Assembly (NCBI RefSeq): GCF_020510625.1
Contig: NZ_CP075191.1
Coordinates: 1,526,001 to 1,590,000 of the forward strand
Length of the DNA: 64,000 nucleotides
Source: Ferribacterium limneticum
Lineage (GTDB): Bacteria > Pseudomonadota > Gammaproteobacteria > Burkholderiales > Rhodocyclaceae
Direction: 5' to 3'
The notes below the pieces were generated by a model. It had not been told where the DNA came from and did no database searches. It saw only the letters and a list, made by a program, of their open reading frames with translations. Below, piece after piece: positions 32,866 through 43,087 of the stretch (position 1 is the stretch's first letter; each line of letters starts with the position of its first letter). The translations under genes were made by a program, and so were the position numbers.

Positions 32866-34233
32866 TCAGTGGCTGCTTGTAGCCGGCGCCGCTTCAAGCG
32901 CGAAGGGCAGCGTAAAGCAGAAATTGCTGCCGACACCGACTTCGCTGTCTATGCTCATCTCGCCACCCATCAGTTCGACCAGCTTGCGGGAAATTGGCAG
33001 GCCGATGCCAATGCCGCCATGGCGGCGAATCAAGGAGCTGTCGCCTGGGGCGAAGAGGCCTTTGATTACCTGCAGTTTTTCTTCCGGTATACCGGGGCCG
33101 GTATCTCGGATGCAAAATGCGACACGCGCCTGCTGATTCTGCTTTTCAAGCAGCTTGGCCGTGATGCTGATGGTGCCGTGTTCGGTAAATTTGATGGCAT
33201 TGCCGACCAGATGGTCAAAAATCTGGCGGAGCCGCTCGAGGTCGCCGATCAGGACCAATGGCAGATCCGGGTCAGCCTGTTTTTCCAGCCGGAGGCCTTT
33301 TTCAGTGGCCGGGCGTAGTTGCGAGGAAAGCATGCCTTCCAGCAAATCAGTCACGGCAAACGGCGCCGGTTTGATGACGACATGGCCTGCTTCAAGCGCC
33401 GACAGTTCGATCAGATGCTCAATCTGGCGCATCAAGCCATCGGCGGTTTCCCGCAGCAGGGAGAGCAATTCGGCCTGGTCTGGCGTCAGCGGGTCACCAC
33501 TGAGCAACTCCGATAAGCCGAGAATGCCGTTCATTGGTGTGCGCAACTCGTGGCTGACGTTGGCCAGGAACTGGGTTTTGGCCAGGTCAGATTTCTCGGC
33601 AGTCTGGCGGGCCTGATCGACGGTGACCAGCAAGCGGGTCTTTTCACGCTCAAGCTCGAAGGTCTCATTGAGCATTCGGTGGAAGGCGTCGGCACTGCGC
33701 GTGAAGATGATCAGGGCGAGGGTAGAGAGCGCGCTGAAAGCCGCATGCATGTGATCGGTGTCGAAGACGCTGACGATCACGGTCACGATGATCGGCCAGG
33801 CAAACAGCCGATAGGCCCAGCGATCGGCGCCGAGGACCGGCAAGGCGCCGGCGGAGATACCGGCCATCGCGAAAGCGGTAAAAAGCTGCATCGGAAGGTC
33901 GTCGCCGCTCATCATGAGCATTGCGCCCACCGACCAGATCAGGCCGCTGCCCAGCGCACCCAGCCGGATTTTCCGGTGCCAGGCCAGGACTTTTTCGGCT
34001 CGCTCTTCAACCGGTGACTGAGTGTATTGCCAGGCCAGCGTAAGGCGCAGCAGGGCCATGCCTATGGCCGCCAGCCCCCAGAGTGTGACAAGTCCGGGGG
34101 CAATCCCTTCCTGATAAGCGATCCAGCACAGGCAGGAGGCGATCGCAATCGTGACGATCTGCCCGAGCTTCTGGTTTCGGTTGATCAGCTCGACCTGGCG
34201 GCCGAGGATGAAGAGTTTGTCCGGCGTGTTCAA
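32866..34233 (-). CDS. Membrane sensor histidine kinase without receiver
   Basis: 455 residues. The N-terminal part is a multi-helix membrane region (about residues 25-190, at least five helices such as LVTLWGLAAIGMALLRLTLAW and GLIWSVGAMLMM) rather than one periplasmic loop, so it may sense membrane state or a small lipophilic ligand. A coiled helix leads to HisKA (FLANVSHELRTPMNGILGL, His about 228) and HATPase (FCIRDTGPGIPEEKL, GGIGIGLPISRKL). No partner regulator gene is adjacent. Its start overlaps the hslO stop by 4 bases (ATGA), so it is co-translated with hslO, which is an odd pairing. Confidence 0.9.
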   Translation of the reverse strand: MNTPDKLFILGRQVELINRNQKLGQIVTIAIASCLCWIAYQEGIAPGLVTLWGLAAIGMALLRLTLAWQYTQSPVEERAEKVLAWHRKIRLGALGSGLIWSVGAMLMMSGDDLPMQLFTAFAMAGISAGALPVLGADRWAYRLFAWPIIVTVIVSVFDTDHMHAAFSALSTLALIIFTRSADAFHRMLNETFELEREKTRLLVTVDQARQTAEKSDLAKTQFLANVSHELRTPMNGILGLSELLSGDPLTPDQAELLSLLRETADGLMRQIEHLIELSALEAGHVVIKPAPFAVTDLLEGMLSSQLRPATEKGLRLEKQADPDLPLVLIGDLERLRQIFDHLVGNAIKFTEHGTISITAKLLEKQNQQARVAFCIRDTGPGIPEEKLQVIKGLFAPGDSSLIRRHGGIGIGLPISRKLVELMGGEMSIDSEVGVGSNFCFTLPFALEAAPATSSH

Positions 34234-35141
34234 TGCAGGGCTTTACCTTCGCTGACGGCAAAAATGGCGGCGACATCCTCGGCGGTGAAACGATATTCGC
34301 GGTTGCAGATATCGTCCTTGATCATGATTTCGCCATGCTCGGCCAGGATGGTTTCCGCATCGGCACGGCCGATGCCGCGGATTATGTCGCGTACCTTGTC
34401 CCAGTCCTCCGGGCAGTGATAGGCAACGGGCAGCGGGTCGTAGACGCGGATGCCATGCTCGGCCATGTCTTCGTGGAAGAGGCGGGTGAGCAGTGTTTCG
34501 GCATCGAGTTCGAGCAGTTCGGCTGGCTTGACCGTGCTGGCTAATTGCGTGATGCGGTTCCAGCCGTCCGGGTCGTGCTCGTCGGCTTTATGTCCCGCCG
34601 GGACGGTATCCCCAGGGGCCGGCATTTTCTGCAGGAAGAGGCAGGCCGCTGCCTTCGGGCCGGCCATGGCGAACAGGCGTGAAGGCTGCTGTTCGGATTG
34701 TTCCAGGTAATGCTCGAAGATGGCGGCGATGCTGTCGCCGACCATCGGCACATAGCTTTGATAGGGCAGTCGGGCATCCGGCATGTCCAGGCTCATCATC
34801 AACTGGCCACCAAGATGGGCGCCGAGCAGTTCCTGCACCGGCGCCGGCAGGACCACCGGGTTGCTGCGCGCCATGCCGCGCATCTGCAACTTCTCGTTGC
34901 AATCCATGACCAGCAACTGGATCGGGCCACTACCGCGCAACTGCAGGGTCAGGCGGCCGGGCTGCTTGAGCTGGGCGGCGATCAGCGCAGTGACGGCGGC
35001 CGTTTCACCGAGCAGTTGGGCGACGGTCGGCTGGTAGTTTCGGTCATGCTGCATGTGCTGCCAGGCATCACCCAGATGAACGATGGCACCGCGAATATTG
35101 AGGCCTTCGAACAGGAAGCGGCGAACGAAGCTATCGCTCAT
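34230..35141 (-). CDS. hslO: Hsp33 family redox chaperone with only two of four zinc cysteines
   Basis: 303 residues, normal for Hsp33. The body is typical: FLFEGLNIRGAIVHL, LLGETAAVTALIAAQLKQPGRLTLQLRGSGPIQLLVMDC, and GGQLMMSLDM. The redox switch is not: the usual CxC...CxxC zinc site reads YHC (Cys243) and DDIC (Cys279), so the first Cys of each pair is lost. Four-cysteine zinc binding and the two-disulphide switch seen in E. coli cannot form as such. It may be activated by heat or by one disulphide, or be constitutive. It overlaps the upstream ArsC-like gene (ATGA) and the downstream kinase (ATGA). Confidence 0.9.
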   Translation of the reverse strand: MSDSFVRRFLFEGLNIRGAIVHLGDAWQHMQHDRNYQPTVAQLLGETAAVTALIAAQLKQPGRLTLQLRGSGPIQLLVMDCNEKLQMRGMARSNPVVLPAPVQELLGAHLGGQLMMSLDMPDARLPYQSYVPMVGDSIAAIFEHYLEQSEQQPSRLFAMAGPKAAACLFLQKMPAPGDTVPAGHKADEHDPDGWNRITQLASTVKPAELLELDAETLLTRLFHEDMAEHGIRVYDPLPVAYHCPEDWDKVRDIIRGIGRADAETILAEHGEIMIKDDICNREYRFTAEDVAAIFAVSEGKALH

Positions 35142-35515
35142 TTCAGTTCTGCCGCATAGGTTTCCGGGCTGAAGCCAACCAGCAGCTTGCTGCCAGTATC
35201 CAGCACCGGGCGCTTGATCAGCGCCGGATATTGCGCCATCAGCTTGAGCGCCTTTGCTTGGTCGACGGCGGAACGCTCTTCGTCAGTCAGCTTCTTCCAC
35301 ATCAGGCCGCGCGTATTGAGCAGCTTTTCCCAACTGGCGCGGGCACTCCAGTCCGGCAAATTGGCTTCAGCCACGCCGGCCTTCTTGTAGTCGATGAATT
35401 CGTAGGCGATCCCATTCTCGGTCAGCCAGTTCATGGCCTTCTTCATGGTGTCGCAGTTCTTGATGCCATAGCACGATACTAAATATTGCTTGTTTTCTGG
35501 TTTTTTAGTAGCCAT
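35138..35515 (-). CDS. ArsC/YffB (Spx-like) family reductase-like protein
   Basis: 125 residues of the ArsC-like thioredoxin fold: LVSCYGIKNCDTMKKAMNWLTENGIAYEFIDYKKAGV, with the single catalytic Cys in KNCDTM, and then ARASWEKLLNTRGLMWKKLTDEERS and YPALIKRPVLDTG. This pattern (GIKNCDTMKKA, RGxMWKKL) is the YffB branch, whose role is not settled and which is probably a glutathione-dependent thiol reductase rather than a true arsenate reductase. It is coupled to hslO by a 4-base overlap, so the pair may serve thiol stress. Confidence 0.9.
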   Translation of the reverse strand: MATKKPENKQYLVSCYGIKNCDTMKKAMNWLTENGIAYEFIDYKKAGVAEANLPDWSARASWEKLLNTRGLMWKKLTDEERSAVDQAKALKLMAQYPALIKRPVLDTGSKLLVGFSPETYAAELK

Positions 35516-35550
35516 TTTGCATTTCTCTGGTGGTGCGACGTGGTTCTCTG

Positions 35551-36084
35551 TTAGTCGTCTTGATGGTTTTTGATGGAGTCGTAAATGAACGTTTTATTTT
35601 GATAGATTGATGTGTACTCAACCAATAGCTTTACTCGTTTGCCTAATTGCTCAAGCAATTCTGGTGCTGGTGATGTTCTCTGGTCAAACTGAAGTACAAC
35701 AAGGTCAATGGTCTGGTTCACGGCAAGCACTCCACCCTTTGAAAGATGGGAGCTGTATAGAATGTGGGGCGTGTTTTGCGGAAACAGAATTCTTACGGCT
35801 TTGGAAATTGGTTCAGTTCCAATCCCATCTAGCTCTTTGTCATCGACGTAAATGCTGAATCTTTTGATGAGTGCTGGTCCGATGCCAATGTTTGATAGTT
35901 GGACTTTGTAGCTATTTTGAGAATGGTCTGTCCAGGTATTGAGTAAAGGTCTTACGGAAAGGCGATTGTGTTTGTGTGTGGCGCATGCCTGCCACGTCGC
36001 AGTAAAGAAAGCGCATGTAGCAATGATTGCGCTAGCGATTGCACCGACGCCTTCGCAGGAATAGCCAAATAGTTCGCAAGCCAT
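35551..36084 (-). CDS. AT-rich orphan membrane-anchored protein
   Basis: 177 residues, not recognised. One N-terminal hydrophobic segment (GVGAIASAIIATCAFFTATW) is followed by a soluble part: RLSVRPLLNTWTDHSQNSYKVQLSNIGIGPALIKRFSIYVDD, which looks like a beta-rich domain seen in small stand-alone membrane proteins of unknown role. Codon use is clearly AT-richer than all neighbours and the flanking spacer (36085-36267) is AT-rich too, which points to recent transfer. No ribosome site is clear before the ATG. It lies between the ArsC-like gene and an oxidoreductase without coupling to either. Confidence 0.7.
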   Translation of the reverse strand: MACELFGYSCEGVGAIASAIIATCAFFTATWQACATHKHNRLSVRPLLNTWTDHSQNSYKVQLSNIGIGPALIKRFSIYVDDKELDGIGTEPISKAVRILFPQNTPHILYSSHLSKGGVLAVNQTIDLVVLQFDQRTSPAPELLEQLGKRVKLLVEYTSIYQNKTFIYDSIKNHQDD

Positions 36085-36267
36085 TAATTATCAGTTCTGT
36101 TGGTTGGACTGATTGTCGCATCGTGATGCACACGTATCCATATTTAATATCGTTACTCAGTTCTTGATGCCAAATACCTTGATCATTGCAGCCTGTGTTT
36201 CGCTTGAAAGAATGCGAATAATAACAGCCCGCTTGCTGATTGGTATTTTCGGAAGTATGCCTTCGGC

Positions 36268-37584
36268 TTACCTGAACTCGAAGGCTTCGCGATGAAACGC
36301 GGTCTTCGGCAAGCCTTGGCTGGTCAGCTTGTCGGCCAATGATTTGCCCCACTGGGCCGGGCCGCAGAACCAGACGCTGCTGCCCGGTTTCAGGCAGGCC
36401 TGGATTTCGGCCGGGTCGAGCATCCCGTCGCGATCGGTCAGCCGGCGATGCAGGCGGACACCGGCCTGGCGACAGCGTGCTTCAAGTTGATCGGGGTAAT
36501 CGGCATCTTGCGGCGTGCAATAGAAAAAGTCGGTATTGGCCTGGGCGGGAGGCTTGGCTGCCAGCTGATCCAGCCTGGCCAGGAAGGGGGTGACGCCGAT
36601 GCCGCCGGCGATCCAGACCTGCTGCGCTGCGTGAGCAGCGCCGTTATCGGAAAAGTCGAATTTCCCGTAAGGCCCTTCCAGCGTCAGCGCCTGACCAGCT
36701 TGCAGCAATTCCGGTAGTTTTGCCGTGAAGTCGCCGAGTGCCTTGATGGCCAGGGTCAGCGTGCCATCCTGCGGCTGCCAGGCCGAGGCGATGGTGAAGG
36801 GATGGGCGCCTTCAGCAGCCTGGCCAAAGTTGGCAAACAGGAATTGCCCGGCACGATGGCCCGGCCAGCCGGATTGCGGCCGGCAGACGATTTCCAGAAC
36901 ATTGCCATCGTGATGGCGGATGGTTTCGATCCGTGCCGGATATTGGCGCTGGCGGCCGATCCGGTTGCTGAGCGAGAGCAGGGCGGCAATGACGCCAGCT
37001 GCAGCGACGGCGGCGGTCAGTCCGCCGAGCGGCTGACCCCAGAAAGACTTGGGCATCAGCATCAGGCCGTGGAAGGCGCCACCGATGAAGATCAGCCCGA
37101 AAGCCTTGTGCACCAGCCTGAACCAGCGGTAGGGAATACGCTTGACCAAGGCGATGACGACCAGCGCCAGCAGAATGTAGCCGGCCCATTCGCCGACATC
37201 CTTGGCCAGGTCGATCCACATATCCGGTTCGCCACGCGGGCCGCGGGGACGGTTGCCGCGTTCGATCCAGCCGAGCTTGACCAGGTTCTTCGGCAGCCAC
37301 TCCATCATCCAGTGCGTGAAAACCAGCAGGCCGGCACCGATCCCGATGTCTTTGTGCAAGCGATACAGCTTGTCCAGTCCGCCAAAGCGTCTTTCCAGCC
37401 AGGCCGGGCGGGTCGCCAGCACCATGCCGGCGCTCATCCACCACAGGGCAAGGATGCCGGACAGGATGATCAATGCCCGGCGCCAGTCCCAGAAACCTTT
37501 GTCGTCAGTGAGCAGATCGGGAAAAACAAACATCGCCCAGACACCGAAGGGGAGCAGGGCAAGCAGTAGCAGAGGGCGTTTCAT
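36268..37584 (-). CDS. Ferric reductase-like transmembrane flavoprotein (FRE/NOX type)
   Basis: 438 residues. The N-terminal half has about six helices with haem-type histidines (LHKDIGIGAGLLVFTHWMMEW, RLVHKAFGLIFIGGAFHGLML), the ferric-reductase membrane domain. The C-terminal half is a ferredoxin-NADP reductase-like unit: HRAGQFLFANFG, HPFTIASAW (FAD), LTLEGPYGKFDF, IAGGIGVTPFLARL (NAD(P)H) and the C-terminal FCGPAQWGKSLAD. It should pass electrons from NAD(P)H through FAD and haem across the inner membrane, to iron or oxygen; the acceptor is not known. The last bases border the AT-rich region. Confidence 0.9.
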   Translation of the reverse strand: MKRPLLLLALLPFGVWAMFVFPDLLTDDKGFWDWRRALIILSGILALWWMSAGMVLATRPAWLERRFGGLDKLYRLHKDIGIGAGLLVFTHWMMEWLPKNLVKLGWIERGNRPRGPRGEPDMWIDLAKDVGEWAGYILLALVVIALVKRIPYRWFRLVHKAFGLIFIGGAFHGLMLMPKSFWGQPLGGLTAAVAAAGVIAALLSLSNRIGRQRQYPARIETIRHHDGNVLEIVCRPQSGWPGHRAGQFLFANFGQAAEGAHPFTIASAWQPQDGTLTLAIKALGDFTAKLPELLQAGQALTLEGPYGKFDFSDNGAAHAAQQVWIAGGIGVTPFLARLDQLAAKPPAQANTDFFYCTPQDADYPDQLEARCRQAGVRLHRRLTDRDGMLDPAEIQACLKPGSSVWFCGPAQWGKSLADKLTSQGLPKTAFHREAFEFR

Positions 37585-37677
37585 GGCGTTGGATGCTTCA
37601 GACAGTTGATGCCTGAAGTCTACGCTCGGCGAAGGTCAAAGGATGTTCGCCAGTTGTCGCGAGATGTAAGCAAATGC

Positions 37678-37704
37678 AACCCGTCCGCCGCTGGCGAACG
37701 GGTT
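37678..37704 (-). terminator. Hairpin downstream of tex
   Basis: Read on the minus strand just after the tex stop: a 12-bp stem AACCCGTTCGCC/GGCGGACGGGTT with one G-T pair and a 3-base loop. The T-run after it is short, so it may be rho-assisted. Confidence 0.6.
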
Positions 37705-37711
37705 TGGGGGC

Positions 37712-40030
<2,319 letters not shown>

Positions 40031-40153
40031 GGGCGCAGCAGTGCAGCAAAAATGGGGGGTGCACTATGCGCAATCCGGCCGGAAAATACAACCGCACCGA
40101 GTTGGTGTAGCATGGGCTTCGATGCAATTCCAATCGCATGGAGGAGAAAAGGT

Positions 40154-40597
40154 ATGAAAGTAGAAACCTATTTGTTTGGCGCCGTCGAAGTCAGCCCGGA
40201 AAAAATTATTACCTTCCCGAACGGCTTGGTCGGTTTTGAGCAGAGCAAGCGCTTCATCCTGGCCCATCAGGAAGGTTCGGATCAGCCAAGCAGCTACACG
40301 CTGCAGTCTCTGGACGAACCGACACTGGCCTTCCAGATCATCGATCCGGCCAATCTTGGCTACAACTATGAGCTGGCCCTGAGCGATGCGGAAACCGCCC
40401 TGTTGCAGTCGCCGGAGCCCGAGGACGTGGCGGTGATGCAGGTGCTGTTCAAGAAAGAAGAAGGCGACAAGGCGTCGATCACGCCAAACCTGCGGGCGCC
40501 GCTGGTCATCAATACCAAGCTTCGCGTCGGTCTGCAGAAGGTCATGGAAAGCTTGCGGCCGAACATCACGCTGTCCAATCTGGCGAGCGCGGTCTGA
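40154..40597 (+). CDS. fliW: Flagellar assembly factor FliW
   Basis: 147 residues with the FliW pattern: [45 protein letters not shown], then [20 protein letters not shown]. FliW binds flagellin and, in species with CsrA, blocks CsrA, so flagellin translation follows flagellin export. AGGAGAAAAGG lies right before the ATG at 40154; the frame is open far upstream only as a shadow of tex. No flagellar genes are adjacent. A strong terminator follows. Confidence 0.95.
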   Translation: MKVETYLFGAVEVSPEKIITFPNGLVGFEQSKRFILAHQEGSDQPSSYTLQSLDEPTLAFQIIDPANLGYNYELALSDAETALLQSPEPEDVAVMQVLFKKEEGDKASITPNLRAPLVINTKLRVGLQKVMESLRPNITLSNLASAV

Positions 40598-40624
40598 TAC
40601 CCCGATACGCTGCATAGCCCGTGA

Positions 40625-40655
40625 AAGCCACCGTGAATGCCACGGTGGCTTTTTT
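40625..40655 (+). terminator. Rho-independent terminator after fliW
   Basis: The 9-bp stem GCCACCGTG/CACGGTGGC with a 5-base loop is followed by TTTTTTATT. It lies between fliW and the convergent AlkD-like gene, whose stop is at 40667; flanking A's on the other side make it usable in both directions. Confidence 0.9.
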
Positions 40656-40666
40656 ATTGTTTCGCG

Positions 40667-41320
40667 CTACAGGTGTTTCGACGCTTCGCGGAATGACAGC
40701 CCCGAGAGTTTTTCTCGATGCATGTCGAGGAAACTGCGCACGGCTGCCGGGTTGGTCCTGGCGTACTGGCGCAAGGCCCAGCCGATGGCCTTGCGAATGA
40801 AGAATTCCTTTTCCTCGGCACATTGTCGGCAGTAGTCGAGCAGCCGCGCTTCATCGGTGCTTTCTTTCCATTCCAGCTGATGCAACAGCGCGACACGGCG
40901 CAGCCAAAGGTTGGGAGAGCCAATCAGGCTATCCATTCGGTGGGCCAGTTCAGGCTGGCGCAAGACGATGCCGCCGATGGTGACGGCCAGTCCGTCGACG
41001 CTGTCCCACCAGGACTTGTGCTGGACCAGCGCTTCGAGTGCCGGCAGGTGGGCGCCGCTCAGCTGTTTGCTTTGGCGCCGCAGCAGGTCGACGGCGACGT
41101 ACTGATATTCCCTTTCCGGCAATGCCCACAGCGCTTCGGCCGCCTCGATCGGGTTTCCGGTAAAGGCCCGGATCAATGGCAAGCTGGCCTGCCGCCGCAC
41201 TGGCGTCTGGATGCCGAGAAAGGCGAATTTCCCCTTCATGTAGCTGGCCATCCATTTGGCTTTGTCGGAATCACCGAGCGCCTGTAGATGTTGTTGAACC
41301 TGAAGGGCAAAATCGTTCAT
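40667..41320 (-). CDS. DNA alkylation repair protein, AlkD-like HEAT-repeat fold
   Basis: 217 residues from the ATG at 41320. It is almost all helical, as in AlkC/AlkD HEAT-repeat glycosylases: ASYMKGKFAFLGIQTPVRRQ, LWALPEREYQYVAVDLLRR, WWDSVDGLAVTIGGIVLRQPEL, LWLRRVALLHQLEWKESTDEARLLDYCRQCAEEKEFFIRKAIGWALRQYARTNP. The conserved Trp/Asp set (WWDSVD) and the RKAIGWALR helix match AlkD. It should remove N-alkylated bases such as 3- and 7-methylpurines. An extension to 41368 has no ribosome site. Confidence 0.9.
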   Translation of the reverse strand: MNDFALQVQQHLQALGDSDKAKWMASYMKGKFAFLGIQTPVRRQASLPLIRAFTGNPIEAAEALWALPEREYQYVAVDLLRRQSKQLSGAHLPALEALVQHKSWWDSVDGLAVTIGGIVLRQPELAHRMDSLIGSPNLWLRRVALLHQLEWKESTDEARLLDYCRQCAEEKEFFIRKAIGWALRQYARTNPAAVRSFLDMHREKLSGLSFREASKHL

Positions 41321-41342
41321 GGCTGTTTGTCCGGAAGTTGCT

Positions 41343-42002
41343 TCAGCGCAGGCGTTTCCTGATTTCACCGTCGCATGAATTGGCGACCCGTTCGTATTCT
41401 TCCGGCGTGTCGATCAGCGCCTGTGCCGCCTCGACCTTCTGGATTTCCCGCTGGACGTAAGGCAGCCAGCGTTCGTCCAGTTCTTTCTGGATTTGTACCG
41501 CAGTTTGGCCGACCGGGCCGCGCCAGACCTTGCCGGTGGCGAAACGGCTGCTCAAGGTATCGTTCAGCGCTTTCTCGATACTGGCCATATGGTCCTGATA
41601 GGTCTTGAAATGCCGCATCTCGTGCTCGTGGATTTCCTTGTAGGCACAGCTGCCCTGTGGAAACTCCTTGGCCACGTAGACGGTCACCGGCGTGAAGCCG
41701 AAGGTCATGGTGATCTGGGGGCTGGCGCATTCCCAGCGGCCGCTCGGGTCGATGATGGAGGGCGTCTTGGTGGTAAAGCTGACGGTGGCGTTGCCGCGGG
41801 TCAGCCCGAGCACCTGTTTGCCGGGGCGGGCCAGGCTTGCGCCCAGATTGGTCAGCGAACGGTAGCCGTAAGTGGGGTTGTAGGAGATGCGTTCTTCCAG
41901 GCGCTTGACCGTGACCGATGGTTTGAGCAATTCGTCGCACGGGTCCGCTGCCCAGCCGTGACCGGACAGGGCAAGCAGGGGCAGCAGGTAAAGCGCGCGC
42001 AT
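41343..42002 (-). CDS. Exported protein with a HEHEMRH motif
   Basis: 219 residues, exported (signal peptide RALYLLPLLALSGHGWA), not firmly recognised. The body has a central stretch SCAYKEIHEHEMRHFKTYQDHM near residues 118-138; HEHEMRH looks like a metal-binding helix of the kind found in some DUF922-like predicted proteases. The N-terminal half is beta-rich (KRLEERISYNPTYGYRSLTNLGASL) and the C-terminus is a long helix. It may be a periplasmic zinc enzyme, but no function is proven. It lies 12 bases upstream of the AlkD-like gene's sense end and follows the carbonic anhydrase gene on the same strand. Confidence 0.75.
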   Translation of the reverse strand: MRALYLLPLLALSGHGWAADPCDELLKPSVTVKRLEERISYNPTYGYRSLTNLGASLARPGKQVLGLTRGNATVSFTTKTPSIIDPSGRWECASPQITMTFGFTPVTVYVAKEFPQGSCAYKEIHEHEMRHFKTYQDHMASIEKALNDTLSSRFATGKVWRGPVGQTAVQIQKELDERWLPYVQREIQKVEAAQALIDTPEEYERVANSCDGEIRKRLR

Positions 42003-42014
42003 CGAACGGAGCGC

Positions 42015-42536
42015 TTAGAGCGGCGACAAGGTGTCGCGGTAGCGGCGGGCGTTGTCGACGTAATGCTCGGCCGACTTTTTCAGCTTGGCGACGTCCTCAT
42101 CGCTCAGTTCGCGCACCACCTTGCCGGGCGAGCCGACGATCAGCGAGCGGTCTGGGAAGACCTTGCCTTCGGGAATCAGGGTATTGGCCCCGACGATGCA
42201 GCCCTTGCCGATCACCGCCCGATTGAGGATAACCGAGCCGATACCGATCAGGCTGCCGTCACCGACCGTGCAGCCATGCAGCATGACCAGGTGGCCGACG
42301 GTGACGTCGTTGCCGATGTGCATCGGCACGCCTTCGTCGGTGTGCAGCACCGAGCCATCCTGGATGTTGGTGTTGTCGCCGATGTGGATAGGGTCGTTGT
42401 CGCCGCGCAGGGTGGCATTCCACCAGATCGAGGCATTCTTGCCGAGGCGAACGTCGCCGATCACGGTTGCGTTGGGCGCCACCCAGGCGTCGTCACCGAG
42501 TTGCGGGGTCTTGTCGCCGAGCTTGAACAGGGGCAT
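42015..42536 (-). CDS. Gamma-class carbonic anhydrase family protein (YrdA type)
   Basis: 173 residues forming a left-handed beta-helix of hexapeptide repeats ([82 protein letters not shown]). The three zinc histidines of gamma-carbonic anhydrases are His65, His82 and His87. Members of this branch are trimers that hydrate CO2 weakly or have other acyl or metal roles. It should be cytoplasmic. GGAGA before the ATG gives the start. Confidence 0.93.
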   Translation of the reverse strand: MPLFKLGDKTPQLGDDAWVAPNATVIGDVRLGKNASIWWNATLRGDNDPIHIGDNTNIQDGSVLHTDEGVPMHIGNDVTVGHLVMLHGCTVGDGSLIGIGSVILNRAVIGKGCIVGANTLIPEGKVFPDRSLIVGSPGKVVRELSDEDVAKLKKSAEHYVDNARRYRDTLSPL

Positions 42537-42649
42537 CGCGTCTCCTTGGTATTTGAAAATTGGCTAATCGCAGCCAAGGCACTAATGTTACGCTGAGAGC
42601 CGGCTGGGGGCAGCAAGCGCGGTAAATTGGCAGCATGGAGAGCATCGGT

Positions 42650-43084
42650 ATGAACTTTCGACAAATCAAATTCTGGCAATGGGCCTTGATCGTCATTGCC
42701 CTGTTGGCTGCGCTCGATTGGGTCATTCAGCGACCCGATCCAAAGACGCGGGAACTGAACGACGCCCTGAGCAAGCAGGCCAGCCAGAAGCTGAATGACT
42801 ACCCCTACAAATTCCACGTTATCCGCGTCGAGGGCAAGACGGCGGTCATGTCCACGCCGCGCAATTTCGATTCGCCAGCCTTCCGGATGCTCGGTGTGCT
42901 CTACCCGAACATCAACGTCAAGGATGCCAACAACCCCGCCTTCATCGCCGTCGAGCGCCTGCTCGGGCAGGTGCAGGACGAGGCCAAGGATATCGTCCTC
43001 GCCCAACCCGGCATCAGCGATCTGCGCTGGGAGCTGGACAAGAACTGGCTGCGTCGCCAGGGCATCGAGGTGCCCGACAAATAA
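42650..43084 (+). CDS. Hypothetical single-pass membrane protein
   Basis: 144 residues from the ATG at 42650, which has GGAGAG 7 bases upstream; the ATG at 42635 is less well placed. One N-terminal helix (FWQWALIVIALLAALDWVI) anchors a soluble domain with KLNDYPYKFHVIRVEGKTAVMSTPRNFDSPAFRMLGVLYPNINV. I do not recognise the family. The soluble part should face the periplasm. It ends three bases before the convergent symporter gene. No context clue to role. Confidence 0.75.
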   Translation: MNFRQIKFWQWALIVIALLAALDWVIQRPDPKTRELNDALSKQASQKLNDYPYKFHVIRVEGKTAVMSTPRNFDSPAFRMLGVLYPNINVKDANNPAFIAVERLLGQVQDEAKDIVLAQPGISDLRWELDKNWLRRQGIEVPDK

Positions 43085-43087
43085 GCC

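Noticed and set aside
36113..36295. A 60-codon frame on the plus strand in the AT-rich spacer
   Set aside because: No ribosome site and no recognisable feature; it runs into the end of the oxidoreductase gene on the other strand.
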